From positions 124,001 through 188,000 of the forward strand of contig NZ_LZZW01000024.1 of NCBI RefSeq assembly GCF_014170375.1: 64,000 bases of DNA, written 5' to 3'. Positions 18,288 through 29,637 of the stretch are shown here, piece by piece. Under the pieces are notes generated by a model. It did no database searches. It worked only from the letters and a program-made list of their open reading frames with translations, and had not been told where the DNA came from. A program made the position numbers and the translations under genes. This stretch comes from Variovorax sp. UMC13. GTDB taxonomy: Bacteria; Pseudomonadota; Gammaproteobacteria; Burkholderiales; Burkholderiaceae_C. How positions within the stretch are numbered: the stretch's first letter is position 1; each line of letters starts with the position of its first letter.

Positions 18288-19259
18288 ATGAAGTTGACCC
18301 GACTGGCCGCCGGCCTGGTCCTGGGAATGGGCATGGCCTGCGCCGCGTTCGCACAGTCCACGATGAAGATCAGCATCTCGACGGCACAGAACTCGCACCA
18401 GGGCGTGGCGATCGACACCTTCGCCAAGGAAGTCGCGGCCCGCACCAACGGCCGCTACAAGGTCGAGACCTTCTACAACGGCTCGCTGGGCGGCGAGCGC
18501 GAGTCGATCGAGGCGGTGCAGCTCGGCACGCAGGAACTGGCCTTCTCGTCGACCGGTCCGGTGCCCAACTTCGTGCCCGAGACCAAGATCCTCGATGTGC
18601 CCTTCCTGTTCCGCGACAAGGCGCATGCGCGCGCCGTGCTCGACGGCCCGATCGGCCAGGACCTGCTCGGCAAGTTCGACGCCAAGGGCTTCAAGGCGCT
18701 GGCATGGGCCGAGAACGGCTTCCGCCACATGACCAACAGCAAGCGTGACGTGAAGGCGCCCGAGGACCTCAAGGGCCTGAAGATGCGCACCATGGAGAAC
18801 CCGGTGCACATCGCCGCGTACAAGGGCCTGGGCATCATCACCACGCCGATGGCCTTCCCCGAGGTCTTCACCGCGCTGCAGCAGGGCACGGTCGACGGCC
18901 AGGAGAACCCGCTGCCGGTGATCATGTCGGCCAAGTTCTCGCAGGTGCAGAAGCACCTGACGCTGACCGGCCATGTCTACTCGCCCTGCATCTTTGTGAT
19001 GAACAAGGCCGCCTTCGACAAGCTCGGCGCCGCCGACAAGACCGCCTTCCTCGAAGCCGCCAAGGTGGCCGTCAAGGCCAACCGCGACCGCGTCGACCAG
19101 GACGACGCCAACGGCGTGAAGGAACTCCGCGCCCAGGGCATGACCGTGATCGACAACATCGACAAGGCGAAGTTCGTCGCGATGCTGGCACCGGTCAATG
19201 CCGACTTCGAGAAGCAGTTCGGCAAGGCCAACCTCGACAAGATTCGCAACGTGCAGTGA
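18288..19259 (+). CDS. TRAP transporter substrate-binding protein (DctP family)
   Basis: 323 residues. A Sec signal peptide (MKLTRLAAGLVLG...AAFAQS, cleavage after AFA) precedes a DctP-type periplasmic binding domain; ETKILDVPFLFRD, RTMENPVHI and GTVDGQENPL are family landmarks, and the conserved arginine in KMRTMENP would bind a carboxylate. AGGAG lies seven bases before the ATG. It is followed by a terminator and then the DctQ and DctM membrane genes. The ligand is probably an organic acid; which one is unknown. Confidence 0.93.
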   Translation: MKLTRLAAGLVLGMGMACAAFAQSTMKISISTAQNSHQGVAIDTFAKEVAARTNGRYKVETFYNGSLGGERESIEAVQLGTQELAFSSTGPVPNFVPETKILDVPFLFRDKAHARAVLDGPIGQDLLGKFDAKGFKALAWAENGFRHMTNSKRDVKAPEDLKGLKMRTMENPVHIAAYKGLGIITTPMAFPEVFTALQQGTVDGQENPLPVIMSAKFSQVQKHLTLTGHVYSPCIFVMNKAAFDKLGAADKTAFLEAAKVAVKANRDRVDQDDANGVKELRAQGMTVIDNIDKAKFVAMLAPVNADFEKQFGKANLDKIRNVQ

Positions 19260-19295
19260 CGCTCGGGCAGCCGTCCCCTGCGGGGATGGTCGGGG

Positions 19296-19325
19296 GCCCG
19301 CCGCTCGATCGGCGGGCTTTTTTTT
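19296..19325 (+). terminator. Terminator between dctP-like and dctQ-like genes
   Basis: Perfect 8-bp stem GCCCGCCG/CGGCGGGC with loop CTCGAT and eight T residues, 21 bases before the DctQ start. In a TRAP operon such an element gives more binding protein than permease. Confidence 0.9.
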
Positions 19326-19346
19326 GGTTTCTCGAACGGCTTTGAG

Positions 19347-19841
19347 ATGAAAGAAAAATTCCTTGGATTGGAGCGCTGGACGACGACGGCGTCGATGGTG
19401 CTCGCCTGCCTGATGCTGGTGGTCGCCTCGGCACTGGGCGTGTTCCAGATCGTCACGCGCTTCGTGCTCGAACAACCCGCCGAATGGAGCGAGATCCTGA
19501 TCCGGGTGAGCCTGATCTGGATGGTCTTCCTCGGCATTCCCATGGCCTTCCGCCAGGGTGCGATGGTGAGCGTGGACGTGCTCTACCGCTGGAGCCCGCC
19601 GCGCTTTCGCCGCGTGCTCGATGCGGTCGTGAGCATCGCCGCCCTGACGCTGATGCTGGTGATCCTCTGGTATGGCTGGGACTACGCGATGCGCGGTCGC
19701 GTACAGACCATGGCCGGGCTGGAGAGCCTGTCGATGGTCTGGGCCTACCTCGCGCTGCCGGTCGGCGCCGTCTTTTCCCTGTTCGGCATCGCCGGCAATT
19801 TCCTCGACCCGAAGCGGCTCGAGCTGGAGACCGCGCAATGA
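19347..19841 (+). CDS. TRAP transporter small permease (DctQ family)
   Basis: 164 residues with four predicted transmembrane segments, the usual DctQ topology. The EWSEILIRVSLIWMVFLG segment in the second helix region is characteristic. It forms the permease with DctM and uses the DctP protein as ligand receptor. Its stop overlaps (ATGA) the start of a 24-codon ORF leading into the DctM gene. Confidence 0.92.
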   Translation: MKEKFLGLERWTTTASMVLACLMLVVASALGVFQIVTRFVLEQPAEWSEILIRVSLIWMVFLGIPMAFRQGAMVSVDVLYRWSPPRFRRVLDAVVSIAALTLMLVILWYGWDYAMRGRVQTMAGLESLSMVWAYLALPVGAVFSLFGIAGNFLDPKRLELETAQ

Positions 19842-19912
19842 GCACAGCGACGAACCGGTCCCTCGCAGCGCGGCACGCGCACCCGGCGCCACGCCTGGGG
19901 GTGAAATCATGA
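19838..19912 (+). CDS. 24-codon mini-ORF bridging dctQ and dctM
   Basis: Starts at ATG overlapping the dctQ stop (ATGA at 19838-19841) and ends at a TGA overlapping the dctM start (ATGA at 19909-19912). The peptide would be MSTATNRSLAARHAHPAPRL plus four residues. Without it, ribosomes leaving dctQ would face a 67-base gap. It may serve translational coupling rather than make a functional peptide; chance cannot be excluded. Confidence 0.35.
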   Translation: MSTATNRSLAARHAHPAPRLGVKS

Positions 19913-21186
19913 CGCCAGTGATGGTGATGACGATGGTGCTTTGCTTCGCACTGTCGGTTTCGGTGGCGGTGTCCATCGGCCTGGCTTCGGTGGTGGGCAT
20001 CCAGGTGTCGGGCGCCAACATGCTGATCTCCGCCAAGGAGATCTTCAGCTCGATCAACAAGTTTCCGCTGGCGGCGATCCCCTTCTTCATCCTCGCGGGC
20101 AACCTGATGGAGACCGGCGGCATCTCGCGCCGGCTGGTGGAGTTCGCCAAGAGCATCGTGGGCGGCGTGCAGGGCGGCCTGCCGATGACCTGCGTGCTGA
20201 CCTGCATGATCTTCGCGGCGGTCTCGGGCTCGTCGGTGGCGACCACCTTCGCGATCGGCGCGATCCTGATTCCGGCGCTCATCAAGCACGGCTACCCGAC
20301 TTCGTATGCGGCGGCCTTGCAGGCCACCAGCGCGGAGCTGGGCGTGATCATTCCGCCGTCGATCCCGATGATCCTCTACGGCGTGAGCGCCGAGGTCTCG
20401 ATCGGCGAACTGTTCATCGCGGGCTTCGGCCCGGGCATCCTGATCAGCCTCGCACTGATGCTCTTCGTCTGGATCTACTGCAAGTGGAAGGGCTGGGGCA
20501 AGAACGACGGCGAAGGCCGCATGCCCTTCGGCCGCGCGCTGTGGCAGGCCGGCTGGGCCCTGCTGATGCCGGTGATCATCCTGGGCGGCATCTACGGCGG
20601 CATCTTCACGCCGACCGAAGCCTCGGCCGTGGCGGTGTTCTATGCGCTGGTCGTGGGCGTGGTGATCTACCGCGAAATCAAGCTCACCGACCTCTACGTG
20701 ATCCTGCGCAAGTCGGTGCTGTCGTCGGCGGTGATCATGTTCATCATCGCCAACGCGGGGCTGTTCGCCTTCCTGATCACGCGCGCCGGCGTGCCCGACG
20801 CCATCGGCCACTGGCTGCAGGAAGTGCTCAAGTCGCCGGCCATGTTCCTGCTGGGCGTGAACGCGGCGCTGTTCATCATCGGCATGTTCATCGAGACCAG
20901 CGCGGCCATCATCGTGCTGGCGCCGATCCTCGCGCCGGTGGCGGTGCACTTCGGCATCGACCCGGTGCACTTCGGGCTGATCATGGTGGTCAACCTCGCG
21001 CTCGGCATGATCACGCCGCCCTTCGGCGTGAACCTGTTCGCGGCCTGCACGGTGGCGCGCATCTCGCTCGACCGCATCGTGAGGCACCTGATCCCCTTCG
21101 TGCTGGTGATCCTGGCCTGCCTGATGGTGATCACCTACGTGCCCTGGGTCTCGCTGGCCCTGCGCGACCTGGTCTACGCCAGGTAG
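19909..21186 (+). CDS. TRAP transporter large permease (DctM family)
   Basis: 425 residues with about 11-12 hydrophobic segments, the DctM transport subunit. Family motifs include NKFPLAAIPFFILAGNLM near residue 44, SGSSVATTFAIG near 104 and AFGVNLF-like PPFGVNLFAACTVARI near the C-terminus. It carries the Na+-coupled transport activity. The last 13 bases overlap the convergent AraC gene. Confidence 0.94.
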   Translation: MTPVMVMTMVLCFALSVSVAVSIGLASVVGIQVSGANMLISAKEIFSSINKFPLAAIPFFILAGNLMETGGISRRLVEFAKSIVGGVQGGLPMTCVLTCMIFAAVSGSSVATTFAIGAILIPALIKHGYPTSYAAALQATSAELGVIIPPSIPMILYGVSAEVSIGELFIAGFGPGILISLALMLFVWIYCKWKGWGKNDGEGRMPFGRALWQAGWALLMPVIILGGIYGGIFTPTEASAVAVFYALVVGVVIYREIKLTDLYVILRKSVLSSAVIMFIIANAGLFAFLITRAGVPDAIGHWLQEVLKSPAMFLLGVNAALFIIGMFIETSAAIIVLAPILAPVAVHFGIDPVHFGLIMVVNLALGMITPPFGVNLFAACTVARISLDRIVRHLIPFVLVILACLMVITYVPWVSLALRDLVYAR

Positions 21187-21971
21187 TCGCGGCGCAGGTA
21201 CGCGCTCGGCGGCACGCCGAGCGTGCGCCGAAACATCGCCGTGAAGGCGCTCGGGCTCTCGTAGCCGTGGGCCAGCGCCACCGCCAGGATCGACGCCCCG
21301 CCCGCCAGCTTCGGCAGGCTCAGCAGCAGCCGCGCCTGGCGGCACCAGGCGCCGAAGTTCATGCCGGTCTCGCGCTGGAACAGCCGCGCCAGCGTGCGGG
21401 GGTTCATGTGCAGCCGCAGCGCCCAGTCGTCGAGCGTGGCGGGCAGCGAAGGATCGCGCACCAGTTCTTCGCACAGCCCGGCCAGGCGCGCATGGCGTGG
21501 CATGGGCACGTGCAGCGACAGGGCGGGCGCGGCCTCGATCTCGTCGAGCATCAGTTCCATCACGCGCTCGTCGCGGCCGCCCGGCGCGTAGTCCAGCGGC
21601 AGCGCGGCGGCCGTGACGATCAGCGTGCGCAGCAGTTCGCCGACCTCGATCACGCGGCAGTGGCGGCCCAGGTCCGCGCGCATGCCGGGCTCGACGAAGA
21701 CGGTGCGCATGCGCACCTGGCCCGCCATCCGGATCTGGTGTTCCATGCCGCCCGGCACCCACACGCCGCGCCCCGTGGGCACCACCCAGCTGCCGGCCGC
21801 GGCGCTCACCAGCATCACGCCCGAGATGGCATGGATCAGCTGTCCGCGCCGGTGCGTGTGCGGCGGGATGAAGGCGTCGCCGTCGGGATCGGTGGCCAGC
21901 ACCGCGACGGCACGCGGGGTCGACTCGCCCTCTTCGGGGCGCAGGTTGAGCGGCGGGATCGCTTTGTCCAT
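21174..21971 (-). CDS. AraC family transcriptional regulator
   Basis: 265 residues from the start used here: an N-terminal cupin sensor domain (PPHTHRRGQLIHAISGVMLV with metal-type His pattern) and a C-terminal pair of helix-turn-helix motifs (LDDWALRLHMNPRTLARLFQ and AVALAHGYESPSAFTAMFRR). The start is uncertain: in-frame ATGs at 22007 and 22049 would lengthen it to 277 or 291 residues, and none has a clear ribosome-binding site. It is divergent from the MFS gene at 22067, which is its most likely target. Confidence 0.9.
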   Translation of the reverse strand: MDKAIPPLNLRPEEGESTPRAVAVLATDPDGDAFIPPHTHRRGQLIHAISGVMLVSAAAGSWVVPTGRGVWVPGGMEHQIRMAGQVRMRTVFVEPGMRADLGRHCRVIEVGELLRTLIVTAAALPLDYAPGGRDERVMELMLDEIEAAPALSLHVPMPRHARLAGLCEELVRDPSLPATLDDWALRLHMNPRTLARLFQRETGMNFGAWCRQARLLLSLPKLAGGASILAVALAHGYESPSAFTAMFRRTLGVPPSAYLRRDYLA

Positions 21972-22066
21972 TTCGCGACGATTCTTGCCGATTCGTAGCG
22001 AGATCATCTTTCCATCGCTTTCTACGATGCCTTTTTCCCTCAGGCACACATGAAAGAAGCGATCGA

Positions 22067-23251
22067 ATGAACAAGCGCCGACTCGGGCTGCTCACCGGCA
22101 CCCATGCCGTCAATGACCTCTACCAGGGCCTGGTGCCCGCGCTGCTGCCCTTCATGGTGCTGGAGCGCGGCTACAGCTACACGGCCGTGAGCGGCCTGAT
22201 GCTCGCGGCCACCGGCCTGTCGAGCGTGGTGCAGCCGCTGTTCGGCCTCTATGCCGACCGCCATCCGCGCAGCTGGCTGGTGCCCACCGGCTTCCTGGTG
22301 GCCGCGCTGGGCCTGGTGTTGGCGGGCCTGAGCCAGAGCTACCTGCTGACCTGGATCGCCATGGTGCTGTGCGGACTGGGCATCGCGGCCTACCATCCGC
22401 CGGCCACCGTGGCCGCGCGCGCGGCCGGCGGCGCCTCGCAGAAGGCGATGAGCGTGTTCTCGGTCGGCGGCACCATCGGCGCTTCCTTCGCGCCGGTGCT
22501 GGCCGCCACGGTGGTCGGCGGCGGCGGCCTGTCGCGCAGCTACCTGCTGGGCCTGCCCGCGCTGGCGATGGGCATCGTGTGGATGGTCGCCAATGCCGGC
22601 CGCGGTGCCGCGTCCGCGGCCAAGGCCGCCGCAGCGCGCCAGGCCGGCAGCCATCTGCTGAAGCCGCACAACGACTGGCGCGCCTTCAGCCTGCTGGTGG
22701 CCACCATCGTGGGCTGGTCGATCCCCTATGTCACGGTGCTGTCGATGCTGTCGCTGCGCATCACGCGCGACCTGCACGGCACCAGCTTCCAGGGCGCGGC
22801 CGCCCTGACCGGCTTCACGGCCGCGGGCGCGGCGGGCGTGCTGCTGGGCGGCTGGCTCGGCGACCGCATCGGCCGCATGGGCACCATCCGCACCGGCTAC
22901 CTGCTCGCGCTGCCTTCGCTTGCCGGCCTGGTGCTGGCACCGACGGCCGGCTGGGCCCTGGCCTGCACCGGGCTGCTGGGCATGAGCATGTTCCTGCCCT
23001 TCGCGGCGCAGGTCACGCTGGCGCAGGACTACCTGCCGCGCAATCCGGCCACGGCCAGCGGCATCACGCTGGGGCTGGCGCTGTCGGTGGGCGGGCTGGT
23101 GTCGCCGCTGTTCGGCATGCTGTCGGATGCGCGCGGCCTCGGCGTCACGCTGACCGCGGTGCTGGGCGTGCTCTGCGTCGCGACCGTGCTGGCGCTGCGC
23201 ATGCGCAACCGGACGCCGCAAACGATCGCGCCCGAAGCCGCCGCGGCCTGA
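22067..23251 (+). CDS. MFS transporter, fosmidomycin-resistance (Fsr) type
   Basis: 394 residues, about 12 transmembrane segments. The opening RRLGLLTGTHAVNDLYQGLVPALLPFM and the GIAAYHPPATVAAR segment are typical of the Fsr group of drug efflux proteins. The divergent AraC-type regulator likely controls it. Exported compound unknown; the family name does not prove fosmidomycin resistance. Confidence 0.9.
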   Translation: MNKRRLGLLTGTHAVNDLYQGLVPALLPFMVLERGYSYTAVSGLMLAATGLSSVVQPLFGLYADRHPRSWLVPTGFLVAALGLVLAGLSQSYLLTWIAMVLCGLGIAAYHPPATVAARAAGGASQKAMSVFSVGGTIGASFAPVLAATVVGGGGLSRSYLLGLPALAMGIVWMVANAGRGAASAAKAAAARQAGSHLLKPHNDWRAFSLLVATIVGWSIPYVTVLSMLSLRITRDLHGTSFQGAAALTGFTAAGAAGVLLGGWLGDRIGRMGTIRTGYLLALPSLAGLVLAPTAGWALACTGLLGMSMFLPFAAQVTLAQDYLPRNPATASGITLGLALSVGGLVSPLFGMLSDARGLGVTLTAVLGVLCVATVLALRMRNRTPQTIAPEAAAA

Positions 23252-23336
23252 GGCGACGGGTGCCGCGGGACATTCACGAGGATGTCACCGCGGCGGGCGA
23301 TGCTGCGCTCCCTGCTCTCCCGAGGCCGTGGCTGCC

Positions 23337-23840
23337 ATGTTCCCCACCAAGACCGACAAGGCGCGCGACGAACTGCATGGCGGGCGGCGCACCCTGAGCC
23401 AGCGCGAGCGCGCACTCCTGCTGATGGCCGACGGCCGGCGCACGCTGAGCGACTTCAGCTCGCTGTTCAGCAACCGGGACGAGGCCGCGCAGGCGATCGA
23501 GGCGCTGGTGCAGAGGGGCTACCTGCAGGCGCCGGAGGCGCCACCCGTGGCGGTGCCGCTGCCGCCGGCCAACGCGGCCGACACCTTCGACGGCAAGCGC
23601 TCGCTGGCCACCACGCGCATGTTCCTGTTCGACATCTGCGAACGCATGTTCGTGCGCCGCGACCCGGCGCTCGCGCAGCAGATCCGCGACGCGCTGCGCG
23701 AGGCGCGCGACCGCGAGTCGATGCTGGAGATCGCCGCGCTGATGCTGGCCGAGGTCGAGAAGAGCGCGGGCGCGGAACGCGCCGACTCGCTGCGCGAGCG
23801 CATCGACCGGCTGCTGCCGCTCACCGACATCGTTCACTGA
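23337..23840 (+). CDS. Conserved hypothetical protein
   Basis: 167 residues from ATG 23337; a GTG nine bases earlier (23328) is possible. An N-terminal winged-helix-like segment (LSQRERALLLMADGRRTLSDFSSLFS...AIEALVQRGYL) is followed by a Pro-rich linker and a helical C-terminal half rich in Arg and Glu. I do not recognise a named family; the N-terminus could be a DNA-binding or partner-binding domain. It lies 85 bases after the MFS gene on the same strand. Confidence 0.75.
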   Translation: MFPTKTDKARDELHGGRRTLSQRERALLLMADGRRTLSDFSSLFSNRDEAAQAIEALVQRGYLQAPEAPPVAVPLPPANAADTFDGKRSLATTRMFLFDICERMFVRRDPALAQQIRDALREARDRESMLEIAALMLAEVEKSAGAERADSLRERIDRLLPLTDIVH

Positions 23841-23882
23841 CCCGCCGCCGGGCCCCGGCGATCCACTACACTCGCGGGGTCA

Positions 23883-24084
23883 GGAGAGAGCCCCGCGCGA
23901 CGGGGCCGCCGAAGGCGCAGGGGGTTTCCCCGAACGCTCAGGCAAAAGGACTGACGAGGCGCCGGTGACCACCGGCGTTTCCTTGCTGGAGAGAGGCCGC
24001 CGTACCGGAAACGATGCAGCGGCCCACCGAAGGAGCAAACCCCGATCGTGGGGCGAATCTCTCAGGTAAAGCGGACAGCAGGGG
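23883..24084 (+). promoter_or_regulatory. Tandem glycine riboswitch (gcvT type)
   Basis: Two glycine aptamers in series ahead of gcvT. Aptamer 1 spans about 23883-23954 (GGAGAG at 23883, then GCCGAAGGCGCAGGGG and the conserved CTCAGGCAAAAGGACTGA). Aptamer 2 spans about 23986-24084 (CTGGAGAGAGGCC, then ACCGAAGGAGCAAACCCC and CTCTCAGGTAAAGCGGACAG). Glycine binding to such tandem aptamers usually turns on the gcv operon. The expression platform must lie in the roughly 50 bases before the GTG start of gcvT. Confidence 0.95.
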
Positions 24085-24134
24085 TGGCCCGTGGCATTGC
24101 GCCATGGATTTCGACTGCCCCTTTGGAGTGCCCC

Positions 24135-25301
24135 GTGGCTGCTTCCTCCGACATCCAGCTTCTCAAGACGCCCCTGTACGACCTCCACGTCGAACTCGGC
24201 GCTCGCATGGTGCCCTTCGCCGGCTATTCGATGCCGGTGCAGTACCCGGCCGGCCTGATGGCCGAACACAAACACACGCGCACCGCCGCCGGCCTGTTCG
24301 ACATCTCGCACATGGGCCAGCTGCGCCTGGTCGGCCCCGACGCCGCGGCCGCCTTCGAGACCCTGATGCCGGTCGACGTGGTCGACCTGGCGCCGGGCAA
24401 GCAGCGCTACGGCCTGCTGCTCGACGACGAGGGCGGCATCCTCGACGACCTGATGTTCTTCAACGAAGGCCACGATTCGCTCTTCGTGATCGTCAACGGC
24501 GCCTGCAAGGTGGCCGACATCGCCCACATCCGGCAGCGGATCGGTGCGCGCTGCGCGGTGCAGCCCCTGCCCGAGCACGCGCTGCTCGCCCTGCAGGGCC
24601 CGCAGGCCGCGGCCACGCTGGCGCGGCTGTCGCCGGGCATCGAGCGATTCGTGTTCATGACCGGCGGCGCGGTGCAGATCGGCGGCATCGCGGCCTTCGT
24701 CACGCGCAGCGGCTACACCGGCGAGGACGGCTTCGAGATCTCGGTGGCCGCCCAGGACGCCGAAGCCCTGGCCCGCCTGCTGCTGGCCCAGCCCGAGGTC
24801 CAGCCCATCGGCCTGGGCGCGCGCAACTCGCTGCGGCTCGAGGCCGGCCTGTGCCTCTACGGCAACGACATCGACACCACGACCACACCGGTCGAGGCCT
24901 CGCTCAACTGGGCGATCCAGAAGGTGCGCCGCGCGGGCGGTGCGCGTGCCGGCGGCTTCCCGGGTGCCGACCGGATCCTGGCCCAGCTCGCCGCCGCCAC
25001 GACCGGCGCCGCAGGCCACACCGACCACCACACCTTGAAGCGCAAGCGCGTGGGCCTGGTCGCGCTGGAACGCATTCCGGTGCGCGACGGCACGCTGCTG
25101 CAGTCCTTCGAGGGCCACGACATCGGCAGCGTCACCAGCGGCCTGCTCGGCCCCACGGCCGACCGCTGCATCGCCATGGGCTACGTCGCCACCGCCTTTG
25201 CCGAGCCCGGCACGCGCGTGCAGGCCATCGTGCGCGGCAAGCCGGTGCCGATGGAAGTCTCGACGCTGCCTTTCGTTCCGACCCGCTACTTCCGCGGCTG
25301 A
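24135..25301 (+). CDS. gcvT: Glycine cleavage system aminomethyltransferase (T protein)
   Basis: 388 residues. GcvT takes the aminomethyl group from the lipoyl arm of GcvH and passes the C1 unit to tetrahydrofolate, releasing ammonia. Landmarks: LFDISHMGQLRL near residue 56, SGYTGEDGFEI near 195 and GLGARNSLRLEAGLCLYG near 230. GTG 24135 is chosen because GGAG lies six bases upstream and the protein then begins just before the family N-terminus (LKTPLYDLHVELGARMVPFAGYSMPVQY region). First gene after the glycine riboswitch. Confidence 0.95.
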   Translation: MAASSDIQLLKTPLYDLHVELGARMVPFAGYSMPVQYPAGLMAEHKHTRTAAGLFDISHMGQLRLVGPDAAAAFETLMPVDVVDLAPGKQRYGLLLDDEGGILDDLMFFNEGHDSLFVIVNGACKVADIAHIRQRIGARCAVQPLPEHALLALQGPQAAATLARLSPGIERFVFMTGGAVQIGGIAAFVTRSGYTGEDGFEISVAAQDAEALARLLLAQPEVQPIGLGARNSLRLEAGLCLYGNDIDTTTTPVEASLNWAIQKVRRAGGARAGGFPGADRILAQLAAATTGAAGHTDHHTLKRKRVGLVALERIPVRDGTLLQSFEGHDIGSVTSGLLGPTADRCIAMGYVATAFAEPGTRVQAIVRGKPVPMEVSTLPFVPTRYFRG

Positions 25302-25364
25302 AGCCCGCGGAGCCGGCTAGGCTCTGCACCCCTGAACATTTTTTCCACGAGGAGTCTTTTCACC

Positions 25365-25736
25365 ATGAGCATCAAGTACACCAAGGACCACGAATGGGTC
25401 GCGGCCGAAGGCGATGCCGCCACCGTCGGCATCACCGTGCACGCACAGGACGCGCTGGGCGACGTGGTCTTCGTCGACCTGCCCGAGGTCGGCAAGACCT
25501 TTGCGCAGGGCGAAGTCGCCGGCGTCGTCGAGTCGGTCAAGGCCGCGGCCGACGTGTTCATGCCCGTGTCGGGCGAGATCACCGAAGTCAACGAAGCGCT
25601 GCGCGCCGACCCCTCGCTGGCCAACAGCGACCCGCTGGCCAGCGGCTGGTTCTTCAAGGTCAAGCTCAGCGAACCGGCGCAGCTCGATGCGCTGCTGGAA
25701 GCGGCCGACTACGACAAGTTCGCCGCCGAATCCTGA
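25365..25736 (+). CDS. gcvH: Glycine cleavage system H protein
   Basis: 123-residue lipoyl carrier. The lipoylation lysine is in VVESVKAAADVFMP near residue 59. GcvH shuttles the aminomethyl group between GcvP, GcvT and lipoamide dehydrogenase. It follows gcvT by 63 bases. Between it and gcvP lies a long-hairpin repeat (25751-25863). Confidence 0.97.
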   Translation: MSIKYTKDHEWVAAEGDAATVGITVHAQDALGDVVFVDLPEVGKTFAQGEVAGVVESVKAAADVFMPVSGEITEVNEALRADPSLANSDPLASGWFFKVKLSEPAQLDALLEAADYDKFAAES

Positions 25737-25750
25737 TGCGCCGCTGAAAG

Positions 25751-25863
25751 CGGACATCCGGACGCAGAGGACGCAAAGATTGCGCAGAGGACGCAGAAAA
25801 ATCCGAAGAGGAATTTGGTATTTCTTTTGCGCCTTCTGCGAAACCTCCGCGTCCTCTGCGTCC
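25751..25863. repeat. Long imperfect-palindrome repeat, copy A
   Basis: Fills most of the gcvH-gcvP gap. Outer arms GGACGCAGAGGACGC (25760-25774) and GCGTCCTCTGCGTCC (25849-25863) are perfect reverse complements over 15 bp; inner CGCAGAA/TTCTGCG segments extend the hairpin. Its left edge CGGACATCCGGACGCAGA matches, with one change, the left edge of copy B at 58467. As RNA it would form a long stem between two operon genes. No coding sequence or transposase is present. Confidence 0.8.
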
Positions 25864-25903
25864 TGTACCCGTACCCGTCCCCTCCCGTCTTCCTCCCACC
25901 GCC

Positions 25904-28804
<2,901 letters not shown>

Positions 28805-28815
28805 GCGCCGGCACA

Positions 28816-28850
28816 ATCGATGTTTCCTGCAATCACACGGAGACATCGAT
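28816..28850 (+). other. Inverted repeat covering the start of the SDR gene
   Basis: ATCGATGT (28816-28823) and ACATCGAT (28843-28850) are perfect reverse complements separated by 19 bases. The right arm includes the first two bases of the SDR start codon and the loop holds the CGGAG ribosome-binding site, so the hairpin could hide the start site. It has no T-run. Confidence 0.4.
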
Positions 28851-29634
28851 GAGTCAAAGCAAGCAGCCACTCGACGGACAGATCGCCTGGGTCACGGGGG
28901 GCGGCAGCGGCATCGGCCTGGCCGGCGCCATCGACCTCGCGAAGGCGGGTTGCCGCGTCGTGATCTCCGGGCGCGATGCCGCCAAGCTCGAGGCCGCGGT
29001 GGCCGAGGCCGAAGCCAAGGGCGCGCCGCAGGGCCGCATCAGCGCCATGCCGCTCGATGTGGGCGACCGGCCCGCCGTCGACAAGGTCGCGGCCGCCATC
29101 GAGGCCGAACACGGCGGCGTCGACATCCTGGTCAACAGCGCGGGCGTCAATTTCCCCAAGCGCTTCTGGAGCGAGACCGACGGCGACACCTTCGCCAAGG
29201 TGGTGAACATCAACCTCAACGGCGTCACCTTCTGCACGCTGGCGGTGCTCAAGGGCATGCAGGCGCGGCGCCGCGGCACGGTGATCAACATCGCGTCCTT
29301 CGCAGGCTGGCACCAGAGCTTCCTCACCGGCCCGGCCTACGTGGCGAGCAAGGCCGGCCTGATCGCGATGACGCACAACTTCAACATCGAGCAGTGCGTG
29401 CACGGCCTGCGCGCCACCTCGGTGTGCCCGGGCGAGGTCGCCACGCCGATCCTCAAGAACCGGCCGGTGGAGCCGAGCGCGGAGGACAAGGCGCTGATGC
29501 TGCAGGAAGAAGACCTGGGCCGCACCATCCGCTTCATCGCCGAGATGCCGCCGCACGTGTGCATCAACGAACTCGTGATCGCGCCGGTCCACAACCGGAT
29601 CTTCATGGGCGGCAGCGAACTGCAGCGGCGCTGA
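28849..29634 (+). CDS. SDR family NAD(P)-dependent oxidoreductase
   Basis: 261 residues. Cofactor motif TGGGSGIG near residue 17, NSAG (residues about 97-100), active-site serine in NIASFAG and YVASK (YxxxK). CGGAG lies upstream of the ATG. It follows gcvP by 45 bases on the same strand but has no evident link to glycine metabolism. Substrate unknown. Confidence 0.9.
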   Translation: MSQSKQPLDGQIAWVTGGGSGIGLAGAIDLAKAGCRVVISGRDAAKLEAAVAEAEAKGAPQGRISAMPLDVGDRPAVDKVAAAIEAEHGGVDILVNSAGVNFPKRFWSETDGDTFAKVVNINLNGVTFCTLAVLKGMQARRRGTVINIASFAGWHQSFLTGPAYVASKAGLIAMTHNFNIEQCVHGLRATSVCPGEVATPILKNRPVEPSAEDKALMLQEEDLGRTIRFIAEMPPHVCINELVIAPVHNRIFMGGSELQRR

Positions 29635-29637
29635 GCC

